Below, in pieces: positions 53,806 to 62,526 of a DNA stretch of 64,000 nucleotides. Below the pieces are notes generated by a model. The model had not been told where the DNA came from. It ran no database searches and saw only the letters and a list, made by a program, of their open reading frames with translations. The stretch spans positions 248,001 to 312,000 of the forward strand of contig NZ_JAOOPY010000007.1 of NCBI RefSeq assembly GCF_025486315.1, given 5' to 3'. Position 1 is the stretch's first letter, and every line of letters starts with the position of its first letter. This DNA comes from Variovorax sp. N23. Lineage in GTDB: Bacteria > Pseudomonadota > Gammaproteobacteria > Burkholderiales > Burkholderiaceae_C. The position numbers and the translations under genes were made by a program.

Positions 53806-53901
53806 GCCAGGGATACCGAGGAACCGGCTTCGCCGGGCCTCCTGGTATCGCCCCCTTGAGGGGGAGGCGCCGCAGGCGCATCGGGGGTGGGCTTCATTTC
53901 A
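53806..53901. repeat. Dispersed repeat element, copy B (joined to ispF stop)
   Basis: Second copy of the element at 44864-44965. Starts GCCAGGGATACCG, includes GGAACCGGCTTCGCCGGG, CTGGTATCGCCC and the palindrome CCCCCTTGAGGGGG, and ends CGGGGGTGGGCTTCATTTCA, whose last TCA is the ispF stop (TGA on the minus strand). It fills the gap between the convergent kinase and ispF genes, and its hairpins may act as a bidirectional terminator. Confidence 0.8.
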
Positions 53902-54384
53902 GCGGTGCAGCAGCACCGCGGCGCGTGCTTCCATGGCGCGGCCCTCGCCCACCGGGCCCAGCTTCTCGGCCGTCTTGGCCTTCACGTTGACCCGGTCGAG
54001 CGCGATGGCCAGCGTCTGGGCGATGCGCGCGCACATGGCCGGGATGTGGGGCGCCAGCTTCGGCGCCTGGGCGATCACGGTGCTGTCGACATTGCCGATC
54101 TGCCAGCCGGCCGCGCGCGCGCGCCGCGCCGCCTCGGCCAGCAGCACGGCGGAATCCGCCCCGCGGAACTGCGCGTCGGTGTCCGGAAAATGCCGCCCGA
54201 TGTCGCCCAGGCCCGCCGCGCCCAGCAACGCATCGGTGATCGCGTGCAGCAGCACGTCGGCGTCGGAATGGCCCAGCAGGCCGGTGGTGTGCGGCACCTC
54301 GACACCCCCCAGGATGAGCTTGCGCCCGGCGACGAGCTGATGGATGTCCCAGCCCTCGCCCACGCGGATGTCGAACGATGTCAT
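53899..54384 (-). CDS. ispF: 2-C-methyl-D-erythritol 2,4-cyclodiphosphate synthase
   Basis: MEP-pathway cyclase. The 161-residue protein has the zinc ligands Asp13 and His15 in [28 protein letters not shown], and the C-terminal [22 protein letters not shown] replaces the more common GHGFD, a variant also known in betaproteobacteria. Its ATG overlaps the ispD stop as ATGA, so the two act as a coupled pair. Confidence 0.96.
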   Translation of the reverse strand: MTSFDIRVGEGWDIHQLVAGRKLILGGVEVPHTTGLLGHSDADVLLHAITDALLGAAGLGDIGRHFPDTDAQFRGADSAVLLAEAARRARAAGWQIGNVDSTVIAQAPKLAPHIPAMCARIAQTLAIALDRVNVKAKTAEKLGPVGEGRAMEARAAVLLHR

Positions 54385-55097
54385 GCAGTGTCCTGGTTGC
54401 GACGCGCGAGCAGCACGGCCTCGGCCAGTGTGAAATCTTCGGCGTAGGTGACCTTGAAGTTCTGGGCGCTGCCGTCCACCAACAATGGTGCCAGGCCGCG
54501 AGATTCGATGGCGCTGGCTTCGTCGGTGACGGCGTCGCCTGCCTTTTCCAGCGCATCGAGCAGGATGCCGATGCGGAACATCTGCGGTGTCTGCGCCAGC
54601 CACTTGTCGGCGCGCGCCAAGGTGGCGGCGACACGGCCATCGGGCGATGCCGACTTCAGCGTATCGGCGAGCCGGTGCGCCAGCAGGCCGCCGACGGCGT
54701 CGTGCTCGCACGCGGCGAGCAGCGACTCGATCTGCGTCGGCGTGATCAGGCAGCGCGCCGCGTCGTGCACCAGCACCCAGTCGTGCGGCGAGGCGCCGCC
54801 GTCGCGCAGCGCGACCAACCCGTTGCGTACCGAGGCGGCGCGGCTGGCGCCGCCGACCCGCAGCAGCGCCTCGCCAGCGCCGGGGAAGCGCGGCAGCGCG
54901 GCCTCGACGGCCCGGTCTTCCGGCGCCACGACCAGGGCCACGGTCGCGAAGCGGCCGGGCAGCGCCCGGAACGCTTCCAGCGTGTGCGCGACCATCGGGT
55001 GGCCGGCGATGCACCGGTACTGCTTGGGCGTCTCGCCCCCGGCGCGGCTGCCCGAGCCGGCGCTGGGGATGAGGACGAAGAAGCGGGAGGCGTGCAT
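54381..55097 (-). CDS. ispD: 2-C-methyl-D-erythritol 4-phosphate cytidylyltransferase
   Basis: Makes CDP-methylerythritol. The 238-residue enzyme has the nucleotide motif [37 protein letters not shown] and AQTPQMFRI. Divergent from mfd; the intergenic 55098-55213 stretch should hold both promoters, but none was firmly identified. Confidence 0.95.
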   Translation of the reverse strand: MHASRFFVLIPSAGSGSRAGGETPKQYRCIAGHPMVAHTLEAFRALPGRFATVALVVAPEDRAVEAALPRFPGAGEALLRVGGASRAASVRNGLVALRDGGASPHDWVLVHDAARCLITPTQIESLLAACEHDAVGGLLAHRLADTLKSASPDGRVAATLARADKWLAQTPQMFRIGILLDALEKAGDAVTDEASAIESRGLAPLLVDGSAQNFKVTYAEDFTLAEAVLLARRNQDTA

Positions 55098-55213
55098 CGG
55101 AAGGTCGCGTGGGGCGCGGCGGACAGGAAAGGGGCTGCCATTCTAGAATTGCAGCGTCTCTCAACACCCCTCGTCACCCGACGCGGGGTGTTCTGCATTT
55201 CTCGAAGCACTTC

Positions 55214-58200
55214 ATGGATCTCCCCGCTCTCACTGCCGGCAAGCGATTCACGCTGCCGCGCCCTCCCCTGTCGGCCGACGCGCTGCTGCTGGCCCAGTTG
55301 GCCGAACGCGAGAAGAAGGCCGGCCGCGCGATGGCGATCTTCACGGCCGACGCCAACGATGCGCAGCGGCTGATCGACGAGATCGCCTTCTTCGCGCCCG
55401 AGCTGCGTTGCGCCCTGTTCCCCGACTGGGAGACGCTGCCCTACGACAGCTTCTCGCCGCACCAGGACCTGATCAGCGAGCGGCTCGCGACGCTCTGGCG
55501 CATCAGCCAGAAGGAGGCCGACGTGGTGCTGGTGCCGGCGACCACGGCGCTCTACCGCGTGGCGCCGCCCGCCTTTCTGGCCGGCTACACCTTCCACTTC
55601 AAGACCAAGCAGAAGCTGGAAGAGTCCAAGCTCAAGGCGCAGCTCACGCTGGCCGGCTACAGCCATGTGACCCAGGTGGTGAGCCCGGGCGAATACGCGG
55701 TGCGCGGCGGGCTGATCGACCTGTTCCCGATGGGTTCGCTGGTGCCTTTCCGCGTCGACCTGTTCGACGACGAGATCGACACCATCCGCACCTTCGACCC
55801 CGACACGCAGCGCAGCCTGTACCCCGTGCCCGAGGTGCGGCTGCTGCCCGGCCGCGAGTTCCCGATGGACGACGACGCCCGCGCGCGCTTTCGCAGCCGC
55901 TGGCGCGAACTGCTCGAGGGCGATCCGACCAAGAGCCGCATCTACAAGGACATGGGCAACGGCGTGGCCACCGCCGGCATCGAGTACTACCTGCCGCTGT
56001 TCTTCGAGGAGACGGCGACGGTGTTCGACTACCTGGGCAGCGACGCGACCGTGGTGCTGCACGGTGACCTGGAACCGGCCTTCCAGCATTTCTGGCAGGA
56101 CACGGCCGAGCGCTACCGCCTGGTGCGCGGCGACCCGGAGCGGCCGGCGCTGCCGCCCGAGGCGCTGTTCCTGAACGCCGAGCAGTTCTATTCGCGCGCC
56201 AAGCCGCATGCGCAGCTCGCGATCCGTGGCACGGCCGCGGACGCGCCCTATGCCGAATTCGACACGCTGCCGCCCTTCGCGGTCGTGCGCGGCGCCGAAG
56301 ACCCGCTCACCAAGCTCAAGGACTACATCCGCGCGACGCCGCACCGCCTGCTGTTGATCGCCGAGAGCGACGGCCGGCGCGAGAGCCTGCTCGACTTCCT
56401 GCGCGCCAGCGGCATCAGCCCGCCGGCCTTCGAGTCGCTGGCCGAGTTCGAGGCCGACGACGCCGAGAAGATCGGCATCGCGACGGCAGCGCTGGCCTCG
56501 GGTTTCGCCTGGCGCGAACGCGGCATCGACTTCGTCACCGAGACCGAGCTGTTCGCGACCGCCCCGACCACGCGCCGCCGCAACAAGCGGCAGGAGCAGG
56601 TCAGCGACGTCGAGGCGCTGATCAAGGACCTGTCGGAGCTCAACGTCGGCGACCCGGTGGTCCACACCGCGCACGGCATCGGCCGCTACCGCGGCCTGAT
56701 CAACATGGACCTCGGCCAGGGCAAGGACGCCGAGGGCAACCCGCTGCTGCAGGAGATGCTGCACCTGGAATACGCCGACAAGGCGACGCTCTACGTGCCG
56801 GTGAGCCAGCTGCACATGATCAGCCGCTATACCGGCGTGAGCGCCGACGAGGCGCCGCTGCACAAGCTGGGCTCGGGCCAGTGGGACAAGGCCAGGCGCA
56901 AGGCCGCCGAGCAGATCCGCGACTCCGCCGCCGAGCTGCTCAACATCTACGCCCGCCGCGCGGCGCGCCAGGGCCATGCCTTTCGCTACTCGGCCGCCGA
57001 CTACGAGGTGTTCGCCAACGACTTCGGCTTCGACGAGACGGCCGACCAGAAGGCCGCGATCCACGCCGTGATCCAGGACATGATCTCGCCGCAACCGATG
57101 GACCGTCTGGTCTGCGGCGACGTGGGCTTCGGCAAGACCGAGGTCGCGCTGCGCGCCGCCTTCATCGCCATCACCGGCGGCAAGCAGGTCGCCTTCCTGG
57201 CGCCGACCACGCTGCTGGCCGAGCAGCATTTCCAGACGCTGGTCGACCGCTTCAGCAAGTGGCCGGTGAAGGTCGCGGAGATGAGCCGCTTCCGCTCCAC
57301 GAAGGAGATCACCGCAGCCGCCAAGGGTCTGGCCGATGGCAGTGTCGACATCGTGGTCGGCACGCACAAGCTGCTCTCCGAATCGGTGAAGTTCAAGAAC
57401 CTGGGCCTGCTCATCATCGACGAGGAGCACCGCTTCGGCGTGCGTCACAAGGAGGCGATGAAGGCGATGCGCGCCGAGGTCGACGTGCTCACGCTGACGG
57501 CCACGCCGATTCCGCGCACGCTGGGCATGGCGCTCGAAGGCCTGCGCGACCTGAGCGTGATCGCCACCGCGCCGCAGCGGCGCCTGGCCATCAAGACCTT
57601 CGTGCGCACCGAGGGCAACGGCGTGATCCGCGAAGCCGTGCTGCGCGAGCTCAAGCGCGGCGGCCAGGTCTACTTCCTGCACAACGAGGTCGAGACCATC
57701 GAGAACCGGCGCCAGAAGCTCGAAGAGATATTGCCCGAGGCCCGCATCGCCGTGGCCCACGGCCAGATGCCCGAGCGCGAGCTGGAGCGCGTGATGCGCG
57801 ACTTCGTGGCGCAGCGCTACAACATCCTGCTGTGCTCGACCATCATCGAGACCGGCATCGACGTGCCAACCGCCAACACCATCGTGATGAGCCGCGCCGA
57901 CAAGTTCGGCCTGGCGCAACTGCACCAGCTGCGCGGCCGTGTCGGGCGTTCGCACCACCAGGCCTATGCCTACCTCATGGTGCCGGACATCGAGGGCCTG
58001 ACCAAGCAGGCGTCGCAGCGGCTCGATGCGATCCAGCAGATGGAAGAGCTGGGCTCCGGTTTCTACCTCGCGATGCACGACCTGGAGATCCGCGGTACCG
58101 GCGAAGTGCTCGGCGAGAACCAGAGCGGCAACATGATGGAGATCGGTTTCCAGCTCTACAACGAGATGCTGGGCGAGGCGGTGCGCGCGCTCAAGGCCGG

Positions 58201-58696
58201 GCACGAGCCCGACCTGCTGGCGCCGCTGTCGGTCACGACAGAGATCAACCTGCACGCGCCCGCCCTGCTGCCCGACGACTACTGCGGCGACGTGCATCTG
58301 CGCCTGTCGTTCTACAAGAAGCTCGCGACGGCCAAGACGCCCGACCAGATCGACACGCTGCTCGAAGAGATCGTCGACCGCTTCGGCAAGCTGCCGCCGC
58401 AGGCGCAGACGCTGATCGACATGCACCGGCTGCGCGTGCTGGCGCGGCCCTATGGTGTGGTGAAGGTCGACGCGGCGCCGGGCGTCATCAACATCACCTT
58501 CAAGAAAGACCCGCCGATCGACTCGATGGCGATCATCCAGCTGATCCAGAAGAACAAGCACATCAAGCTGGCCGGCAACGAGAAGCTGCGCATCGAGCGC
58601 GAACTGAAAGAGCCCAAGGACCGCGCGCAGATGGTGCGCGACGTGCTGCGCAGCCTCGGCCAACCCAAGACCCACCAGGAACCCGCCCCCGTATGA
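55214..58696 (+). CDS. mfd: Transcription-repair coupling factor Mfd
   Basis: Removes RNA polymerase stalled at DNA damage and recruits UvrA. The 1160-residue protein has a UvrB-like N-terminal part, the RNA-polymerase-interacting domain (VGDPVVHTAHGIGRYRGL), the translocase with Walker A GDVGFGKTEVAL, DEEH in LLIIDEEHRFGV and LTATPIPRT, QLRGRVGRS, and the C-terminal TRCF domain. ATG 55214 is the family start; upstream in-frame codons lie in the ispD-mfd gap. Confidence 0.98.
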   Translation: MDLPALTAGKRFTLPRPPLSADALLLAQLAEREKKAGRAMAIFTADANDAQRLIDEIAFFAPELRCALFPDWETLPYDSFSPHQDLISERLATLWRISQKEADVVLVPATTALYRVAPPAFLAGYTFHFKTKQKLEESKLKAQLTLAGYSHVTQVVSPGEYAVRGGLIDLFPMGSLVPFRVDLFDDEIDTIRTFDPDTQRSLYPVPEVRLLPGREFPMDDDARARFRSRWRELLEGDPTKSRIYKDMGNGVATAGIEYYLPLFFEETATVFDYLGSDATVVLHGDLEPAFQHFWQDTAERYRLVRGDPERPALPPEALFLNAEQFYSRAKPHAQLAIRGTAADAPYAEFDTLPPFAVVRGAEDPLTKLKDYIRATPHRLLLIAESDGRRESLLDFLRASGISPPAFESLAEFEADDAEKIGIATAALASGFAWRERGIDFVTETELFATAPTTRRRNKRQEQVSDVEALIKDLSELNVGDPVVHTAHGIGRYRGLINMDLGQGKDAEGNPLLQEMLHLEYADKATLYVPVSQLHMISRYTGVSADEAPLHKLGSGQWDKARRKAAEQIRDSAAELLNIYARRAARQGHAFRYSAADYEVFANDFGFDETADQKAAIHAVIQDMISPQPMDRLVCGDVGFGKTEVALRAAFIAITGGKQVAFLAPTTLLAEQHFQTLVDRFSKWPVKVAEMSRFRSTKEITAAAKGLADGSVDIVVGTHKLLSESVKFKNLGLLIIDEEHRFGVRHKEAMKAMRAEVDVLTLTATPIPRTLGMALEGLRDLSVIATAPQRRLAIKTFVRTEGNGVIREAVLRELKRGGQVYFLHNEVETIENRRQKLEEILPEARIAVAHGQMPERELERVMRDFVAQRYNILLCSTIIETGIDVPTANTIVMSRADKFGLAQLHQLRGRVGRSHHQAYAYLMVPDIEGLTKQASQRLDAIQQMEELGSGFYLAMHDLEIRGTGEVLGENQSGNMMEIGFQLYNEMLGEAVRALKAGHEPDLLAPLSVTTEINLHAPALLPDDYCGDVHLRLSFYKKLATAKTPDQIDTLLEEIVDRFGKLPPQAQTLIDMHRLRVLARPYGVVKVDAAPGVINITFKKDPPIDSMAIIQLIQKNKHIKLAGNEKLRIERELKEPKDRAQMVRDVLRSLGQPKTHQEPAPV

Positions 58697-59403
58697 GCTC
58701 CACCGAATTCGCGCCCGGCCTCGTGGTGCAGCGCTTCACGCCGCCGCTCGCGCTCGCCGACTTCAAGCTGATCGCCTTCGACATGGATTCGACGCTGATC
58801 AACATCGAGTGCATCGACGAGATCGCCGACGCGGTCGGCAAGAAGGCCGAGGTCGCGGCCATCACCGAAGCGACGATGCGCGGCGAGATCAAGGACTTCA
58901 AGGAAAGCCTGCGCCGCCGTGTGGCGCTGCTCGAAGGCGTGCCGGTGTCGGCACTGCAGCAGGTCTACGACGAGCGGCTGCAGCTCAACCCGGGCGCGAG
59001 CGCGCTGGTCGCCGCGTGCAAGGCGGCCGGCCTGAAGGTGCTGCTGGTGTCGGGCGGCTTCACCTTCTTCGCCAACCGCGTGAGGGACCGGCTGGGCATC
59101 GACTTCGCGCGCTCGAACCTGCTCGACGAGGCCGACGGCCAGCTCACCGGCCGCGTGGTGCAGCAGAGCTGGGGCGACATCTGCGACGGTGCCGAGAAGC
59201 GCCGCACGCTGCTGGAAGTGGCCTCGCTGCTGGGCGTGTCGCCGCAGGAATGCATCGCGGTGGGCGACGGCGCCAACGACCTGCCGATGATGGGCGAGGC
59301 CGGGCTGTCGGTGGCCTTCCATGCCAAGCCGGCCGTGCGCGCGCAGGCCATGGTGTCGATCGAATCGGGCGGACTCGACCGCCTGCTCGACGTGCTTCGC
59401 TGA
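58693..59403 (+). CDS. serB: Phosphoserine phosphatase
   Basis: Last step of serine synthesis. The 236-residue HAD enzyme has FDMDSTLIN with nucleophile Asp30 and acid/base Asp32, VSGGFTFFANRV (motif II), and GDGANDLPMM (motif IV). It lacks the N-terminal ACT-like regulatory domain of the 322-residue E. coli SerB. Its ATG overlaps the mfd stop as ATGA. Confidence 0.95.
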   Translation: MSSTEFAPGLVVQRFTPPLALADFKLIAFDMDSTLINIECIDEIADAVGKKAEVAAITEATMRGEIKDFKESLRRRVALLEGVPVSALQQVYDERLQLNPGASALVAACKAAGLKVLLVSGGFTFFANRVRDRLGIDFARSNLLDEADGQLTGRVVQQSWGDICDGAEKRRTLLEVASLLGVSPQECIAVGDGANDLPMMGEAGLSVAFHAKPAVRAQAMVSIESGGLDRLLDVLR

Positions 59404-59413
59404 CGCCGAGGGC

Positions 59414-59425
59414 GAAACCGGTTTC
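59414..59425. promoter_or_regulatory. Perfect 12-base palindrome before tctC (possible operator)
   Basis: GAAACCGGTTTC is a perfect palindrome with the CG-centred AAACCGGTTT core typical of LacI-family operators. It overlaps a second imperfect palindrome (TTTCCTTAAGGGAAA, 59422-59436) and lies between the serB stop and tctC, 133 bases before the tctC start. No LacI-type gene is in the window. Confidence 0.35.
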
Positions 59426-59443
59426 CTTAAGGGAAAACGGCGC

Positions 59444-59468
59444 ACCTGACACCTAGGGTTGTTCAGGT
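59444..59468. promoter_or_regulatory. Inverted repeat ACCTGA-N13-TCAGGT before tctC
   Basis: ACCTGA (59444-59449) and TCAGGT (59463-59468) are perfectly complementary with 13 bases between, centred on a smaller CCTAGG palindrome. It is placed about 90 bases before the tctC start and could be a second regulator site. Nothing else is evident in the 154-base gap except the ribosome site. Confidence 0.3.
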
Positions 59469-59557
59469 TCCGGTCAGCCCGCCCGGATGTTGGAATGCCC
59501 TGCCGCGCCGAAGAATGTGCGGCGGGACATTCCTCGATCCACAGAGCAGGAGACAAC

Positions 59558-60529
59558 ATGAAGCGCCGTCAATCCCTGAGCGTCCTGGCCGCTGCCGCAG
59601 CCGCCGCCGCCTTCCCCGGCCTGGCCTTCGCGGCCTACCCCGAACGCCCCATCACGCTGATCGTGCCCTGGGGCGCGGGCGGCGGGACGGACGCGGTCGC
59701 GCGCATCATCGCGGCCGAGCTCGAGCAGGAACTCAAGCAGCCGATCAATGTGGTGAACCGCACCGGCGGCAGCGGCGTGGTCGGTCACCAGGCCATCGCG
59801 TCGGCTTCGCCCGACGGCTACACGATCGGCATCCTGACCGTCGAGATCGGCATGATGCGGCACGCGGGCCTCACCAAGCTCTCGGGCGAGGATTACACGC
59901 CGCTGGCGCTAATGAACTTCGACGCCAACGCCGTGATGGTGCGCGCCGACTCGCCTATCAAGTCGGCTGCGGACCTGCTCGCCGCGGCCAAGGCCAATCC
60001 GGGCAAGCTGAAGGCCAGCGGCACCGGCCAGGGCGGTATATGGCACCTGGGGCTCGCGCAATGGCTGGTCGACAACAAGCTACCAGGGAATGCGATCGCG
60101 TGGGTCCCGAGCCAGGGCGCCGCACCCGGCCTGCAGGACCTGCTGGCGGGCGGCATCGACGTGGTGTCGTGCTCGTTGCCCGAGGCGCGCGCGCTGATCG
60201 AGGCCGGCAAGGTCAACGCGCTGGTGCTGATGGGCTCCAAGCCCGACGGCATCTTCCCGAAGGTGCCGCTCTACAAGGCGGCGGACGGCAAGCTGTGGAA
60301 CATCGGCGCCTGGCGCGGCATCGCGGCACCGAAGGGTCTGCCCAAGGACATGACCGACAAGCTGGCCGCCGCCCTCAAGAAGATCTACGACGGCAAGGGC
60401 TACCAGGACTTCCTCGCGCAGCGCGGCTTCGGCGCGCTCTACGCCGACCGTGGGGACTTCGGCAAGTTCATGGCCGAGAAGGACGCCGCGTCCGCTGCGG
60501 CCATGAAGGCCGTCGGCATTGCCAAGTGA
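59558..60529 (+). CDS. Tripartite tricarboxylate transporter substrate-binding protein (TctC/Bug)
   Basis: Periplasmic receptor of the TTT uptake family. The 323-residue protein has a signal peptide (about 1-26, FPGLAFA-AYPERP) and the Bug-family signatures PERPITLIVPWGAGGGTDAVAR, VVNRTGGSGVVGHQAIASASPDGYT and GTGQGGIWHLG. GGAG stands five bases before ATG 59558. It is followed by the two membrane subunits; the ligand, probably a carboxylate, is unknown. Confidence 0.92.
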   Translation: MKRRQSLSVLAAAAAAAAFPGLAFAAYPERPITLIVPWGAGGGTDAVARIIAAELEQELKQPINVVNRTGGSGVVGHQAIASASPDGYTIGILTVEIGMMRHAGLTKLSGEDYTPLALMNFDANAVMVRADSPIKSAADLLAAAKANPGKLKASGTGQGGIWHLGLAQWLVDNKLPGNAIAWVPSQGAAPGLQDLLAGGIDVVSCSLPEARALIEAGKVNALVLMGSKPDGIFPKVPLYKAADGKLWNIGAWRGIAAPKGLPKDMTDKLAAALKKIYDGKGYQDFLAQRGFGALYADRGDFGKFMAEKDAASAAAMKAVGIAK

Positions 60530-60542
60530 GCGCGTCGCACCG

Positions 60543-61010
60543 ATGCGCATCCACGACAGCCTGATCGGCAGCGTCCTGCTGCTGCTGTCCCTGGCCGTGC
60601 TCTGGCACATCCAGGGCTTTCCACCCGCGGCCGGCCAGCAGTACGGCCCTGCGCTGTTCCCGGGGCTCGTCGCCGGCGGCCTGGGGCTGGCATCGGCCGT
60701 GCTGGCCTGGCAAGGGCTGCGCGTGCAGCAGCCCTGGCTACTGCTGAGCGACGGCCTGCGTTCGCCACGGCACCTGGCGGCCTTCGCCATCACCGTCGGC
60801 AGCATGGTGTTCTACATCCTGCTGTCCGAAACGCTGGGCTTCATCGTGTGCAGCCTGGTGGTGCTGGTGGCGCTGCAGTGGGCCTGCGGGGTGCGGCCGC
60901 TGCTCGCCGTGGCGGTGGCCATCGCTGCCACGCTGGTGATCCACACCTGCTTCTACAAGCTCTTGAAGGTGCCGCTGCCCTGGGGCCTGCTGCAACGCTT
61001 CGCCTGGTGA
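60543..61010 (+). CDS. Tripartite tricarboxylate transporter small membrane subunit (TctB)
   Basis: A 155-residue protein with four predicted membrane segments (about 8-25, 36-55, 75-95, 110-140), matching TctB. ATG 60543 (MRIHDSLIGSV) is chosen, 13 bases after the tctC stop; an in-frame TTG at 60519 would overlap tctC. Confidence 0.85.
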   Translation: MRIHDSLIGSVLLLLSLAVLWHIQGFPPAAGQQYGPALFPGLVAGGLGLASAVLAWQGLRVQQPWLLLSDGLRSPRHLAAFAITVGSMVFYILLSETLGFIVCSLVVLVALQWACGVRPLLAVAVAIAATLVIHTCFYKLLKVPLPWGLLQRFAW

Positions 61011-61020
61011 AAGACCTCTG

Positions 61021-62526
61021 ATGGACGCCGTCATCCTCGCCCTGCAGATGGTCGCCACGCCGACCGTGCTCGTCGTCATGCTGCTCTCGGGCATCTTCGG
61101 GATGTTCGTGGGCGCCGTGCCCGGCCTCACCGCCACCATGGCCACCGCACTGCTGGTACCGATCACCTTCTTCCTGCCACCGGTGCCGGCTGTTGCCGCG
61201 ATCGTCACGGCCACGGCCATGGCGATCTTCGCCGGCGACATCCCCGGCGCGCTGCTGCGCATCCCAGGCACCCCCGCTTCGGCGGCCTACACCGACGAGT
61301 CCTACGCGATGACGCGCAAGGGCCAGGGCGAGACCGCGCTGGGCATCGGCCTGGTGTTCTCGTGCATCGGCGGGCTGTTCGGCACGGTGGTCCTGATCGT
61401 TGCCGCGCCGGCGCTGGCCGAGGTCGCCATCAAGTTCAGTTCCTTCGAGTACTTCTGGCTCGTGCTGCTGGGCCTGAGCTGCGCGGTGTTCATCACCAGC
61501 GACACGCCGCTCAAGGGGCTGATCACGCTGTGCCTGGGCCTGCTGCTGGGCAGCGTCGGGCTGGAGAACCCCGCGGGCCATCCGCGCTTCACCTTCGACA
61601 GCCCCGACCTGCTGAGCGGGCTGAGCCTCATCCCCGCGATGATCGGCATGTTCGCCATCTCGGAGCTGATCCGCTTCACGCTCGACACCTCGAAGGTGGC
61701 GGAGTTCAAGGCGCAGATCGGCTCGGTGTTCAAGGGCATGGGCGGCCTGATGCGCAAGTACCCGGTGCAGACGCTGCGCGGCAGCGTGCTGGGCACGGCG
61801 ATCGGCATCCTGCCCGGCGCGGGTGCCGACATCGCGGCGTGGATGTCCTTCGCGATGAGCAAGAAGCTGTCGAAGGAGCCCGAGAAATTCGGCACCGGCC
61901 ATCCCGAGGGCCTGGTCGAGGCCGGCGCCGCCAACAACAGCGCGCTGGCCGGCGCCTGGGTGCCGGCGCTGGTGTTCGGCATACCGGGCGACTCGATCAC
62001 GGCCATCGTGATCGGCGTGCTCTACATGAAGAACATGAACCCCGGGCCGATGATCTTCATGAACAACCCGCAGAACGTCTATGCGGTGTTCATCGTGTTC
62101 ATCCTGGCCAACCTGCTGATGCTGCCGCTGGGCTGGGCCTGCATCAAGGCGTCGGCACGCATCCTTCGCATGCCGCGCAACGTGCTGATGCCGATCATCC
62201 TGGTGTTCTGCCTGGTGGGTTCCTTCGCCATCAACAACGCGCTGTTCGACTTGTGGATCCTGCTGGGTTTCGGCGTGGCGGCCTGGGTGCTTGAAGAAAA
62301 CGGCTTCCCCGTGGCGCCGGCCATCCTCGGGATGCTGCTGGGCAAGATGCTGGAGGAGAACTTCATCACCTCGATGATCAAGTCCGACGGCAGCTGGCTC
62401 GCCTTCGTCGAGCGGCCGATCGCCGCCGGTCTGGCCATCTTCACCCTGCTGCTGTGGGGCGGCTCGGCCTGGCTGACCTGGCGCCGCCGCAAGCTGCGCC
62501 CGATCACCGGCCCCATTCCCGCATGA
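61021..62526 (+). CDS. Tripartite tricarboxylate transporter large membrane subunit (TctA)
   Basis: A 501-residue permease with about eleven to twelve membrane segments. The conserved TctA motifs are GAVPGLTATMATALLVP (about 32-48), GDIPGALLRIPGTPASAAYT and the second-half repeat GAGADIAAWMSFAMSKK and EAGAANNSALAGAWVPALVFGIPGDSITAI. With the receptor and TctB it forms one complete transporter. It overlaps the next gene by four bases (ATGA). Confidence 0.93.
   Translation: MDAVILALQMVATPTVLVVMLLSGIFGMFVGAVPGLTATMATALLVPITFFLPPVPAVAAIVTATAMAIFAGDIPGALLRIPGTPASAAYTDESYAMTRKGQGETALGIGLVFSCIGGLFGTVVLIVAAPALAEVAIKFSSFEYFWLVLLGLSCAVFITSDTPLKGLITLCLGLLLGSVGLENPAGHPRFTFDSPDLLSGLSLIPAMIGMFAISELIRFTLDTSKVAEFKAQIGSVFKGMGGLMRKYPVQTLRGSVLGTAIGILPGAGADIAAWMSFAMSKKLSKEPEKFGTGHPEGLVEAGAANNSALAGAWVPALVFGIPGDSITAIVIGVLYMKNMNPGPMIFMNNPQNVYAVFIVFILANLLMLPLGWACIKASARILRMPRNVLMPIILVFCLVGSFAINNALFDLWILLGFGVAAWVLEENGFPVAPAILGMLLGKMLEENFITSMIKSDGSWLAFVERPIAAGLAIFTLLLWGGSAWLTWRRRKLRPITGPIPA

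Noticed and set aside
54746..58675. Minus-strand open frame of 1309 residues
   Set aside because: Antisense shadow of mfd (and part of ispD) caused by high GC; His/Arg/Gly-rich translation with no domain, and mfd is unambiguous.
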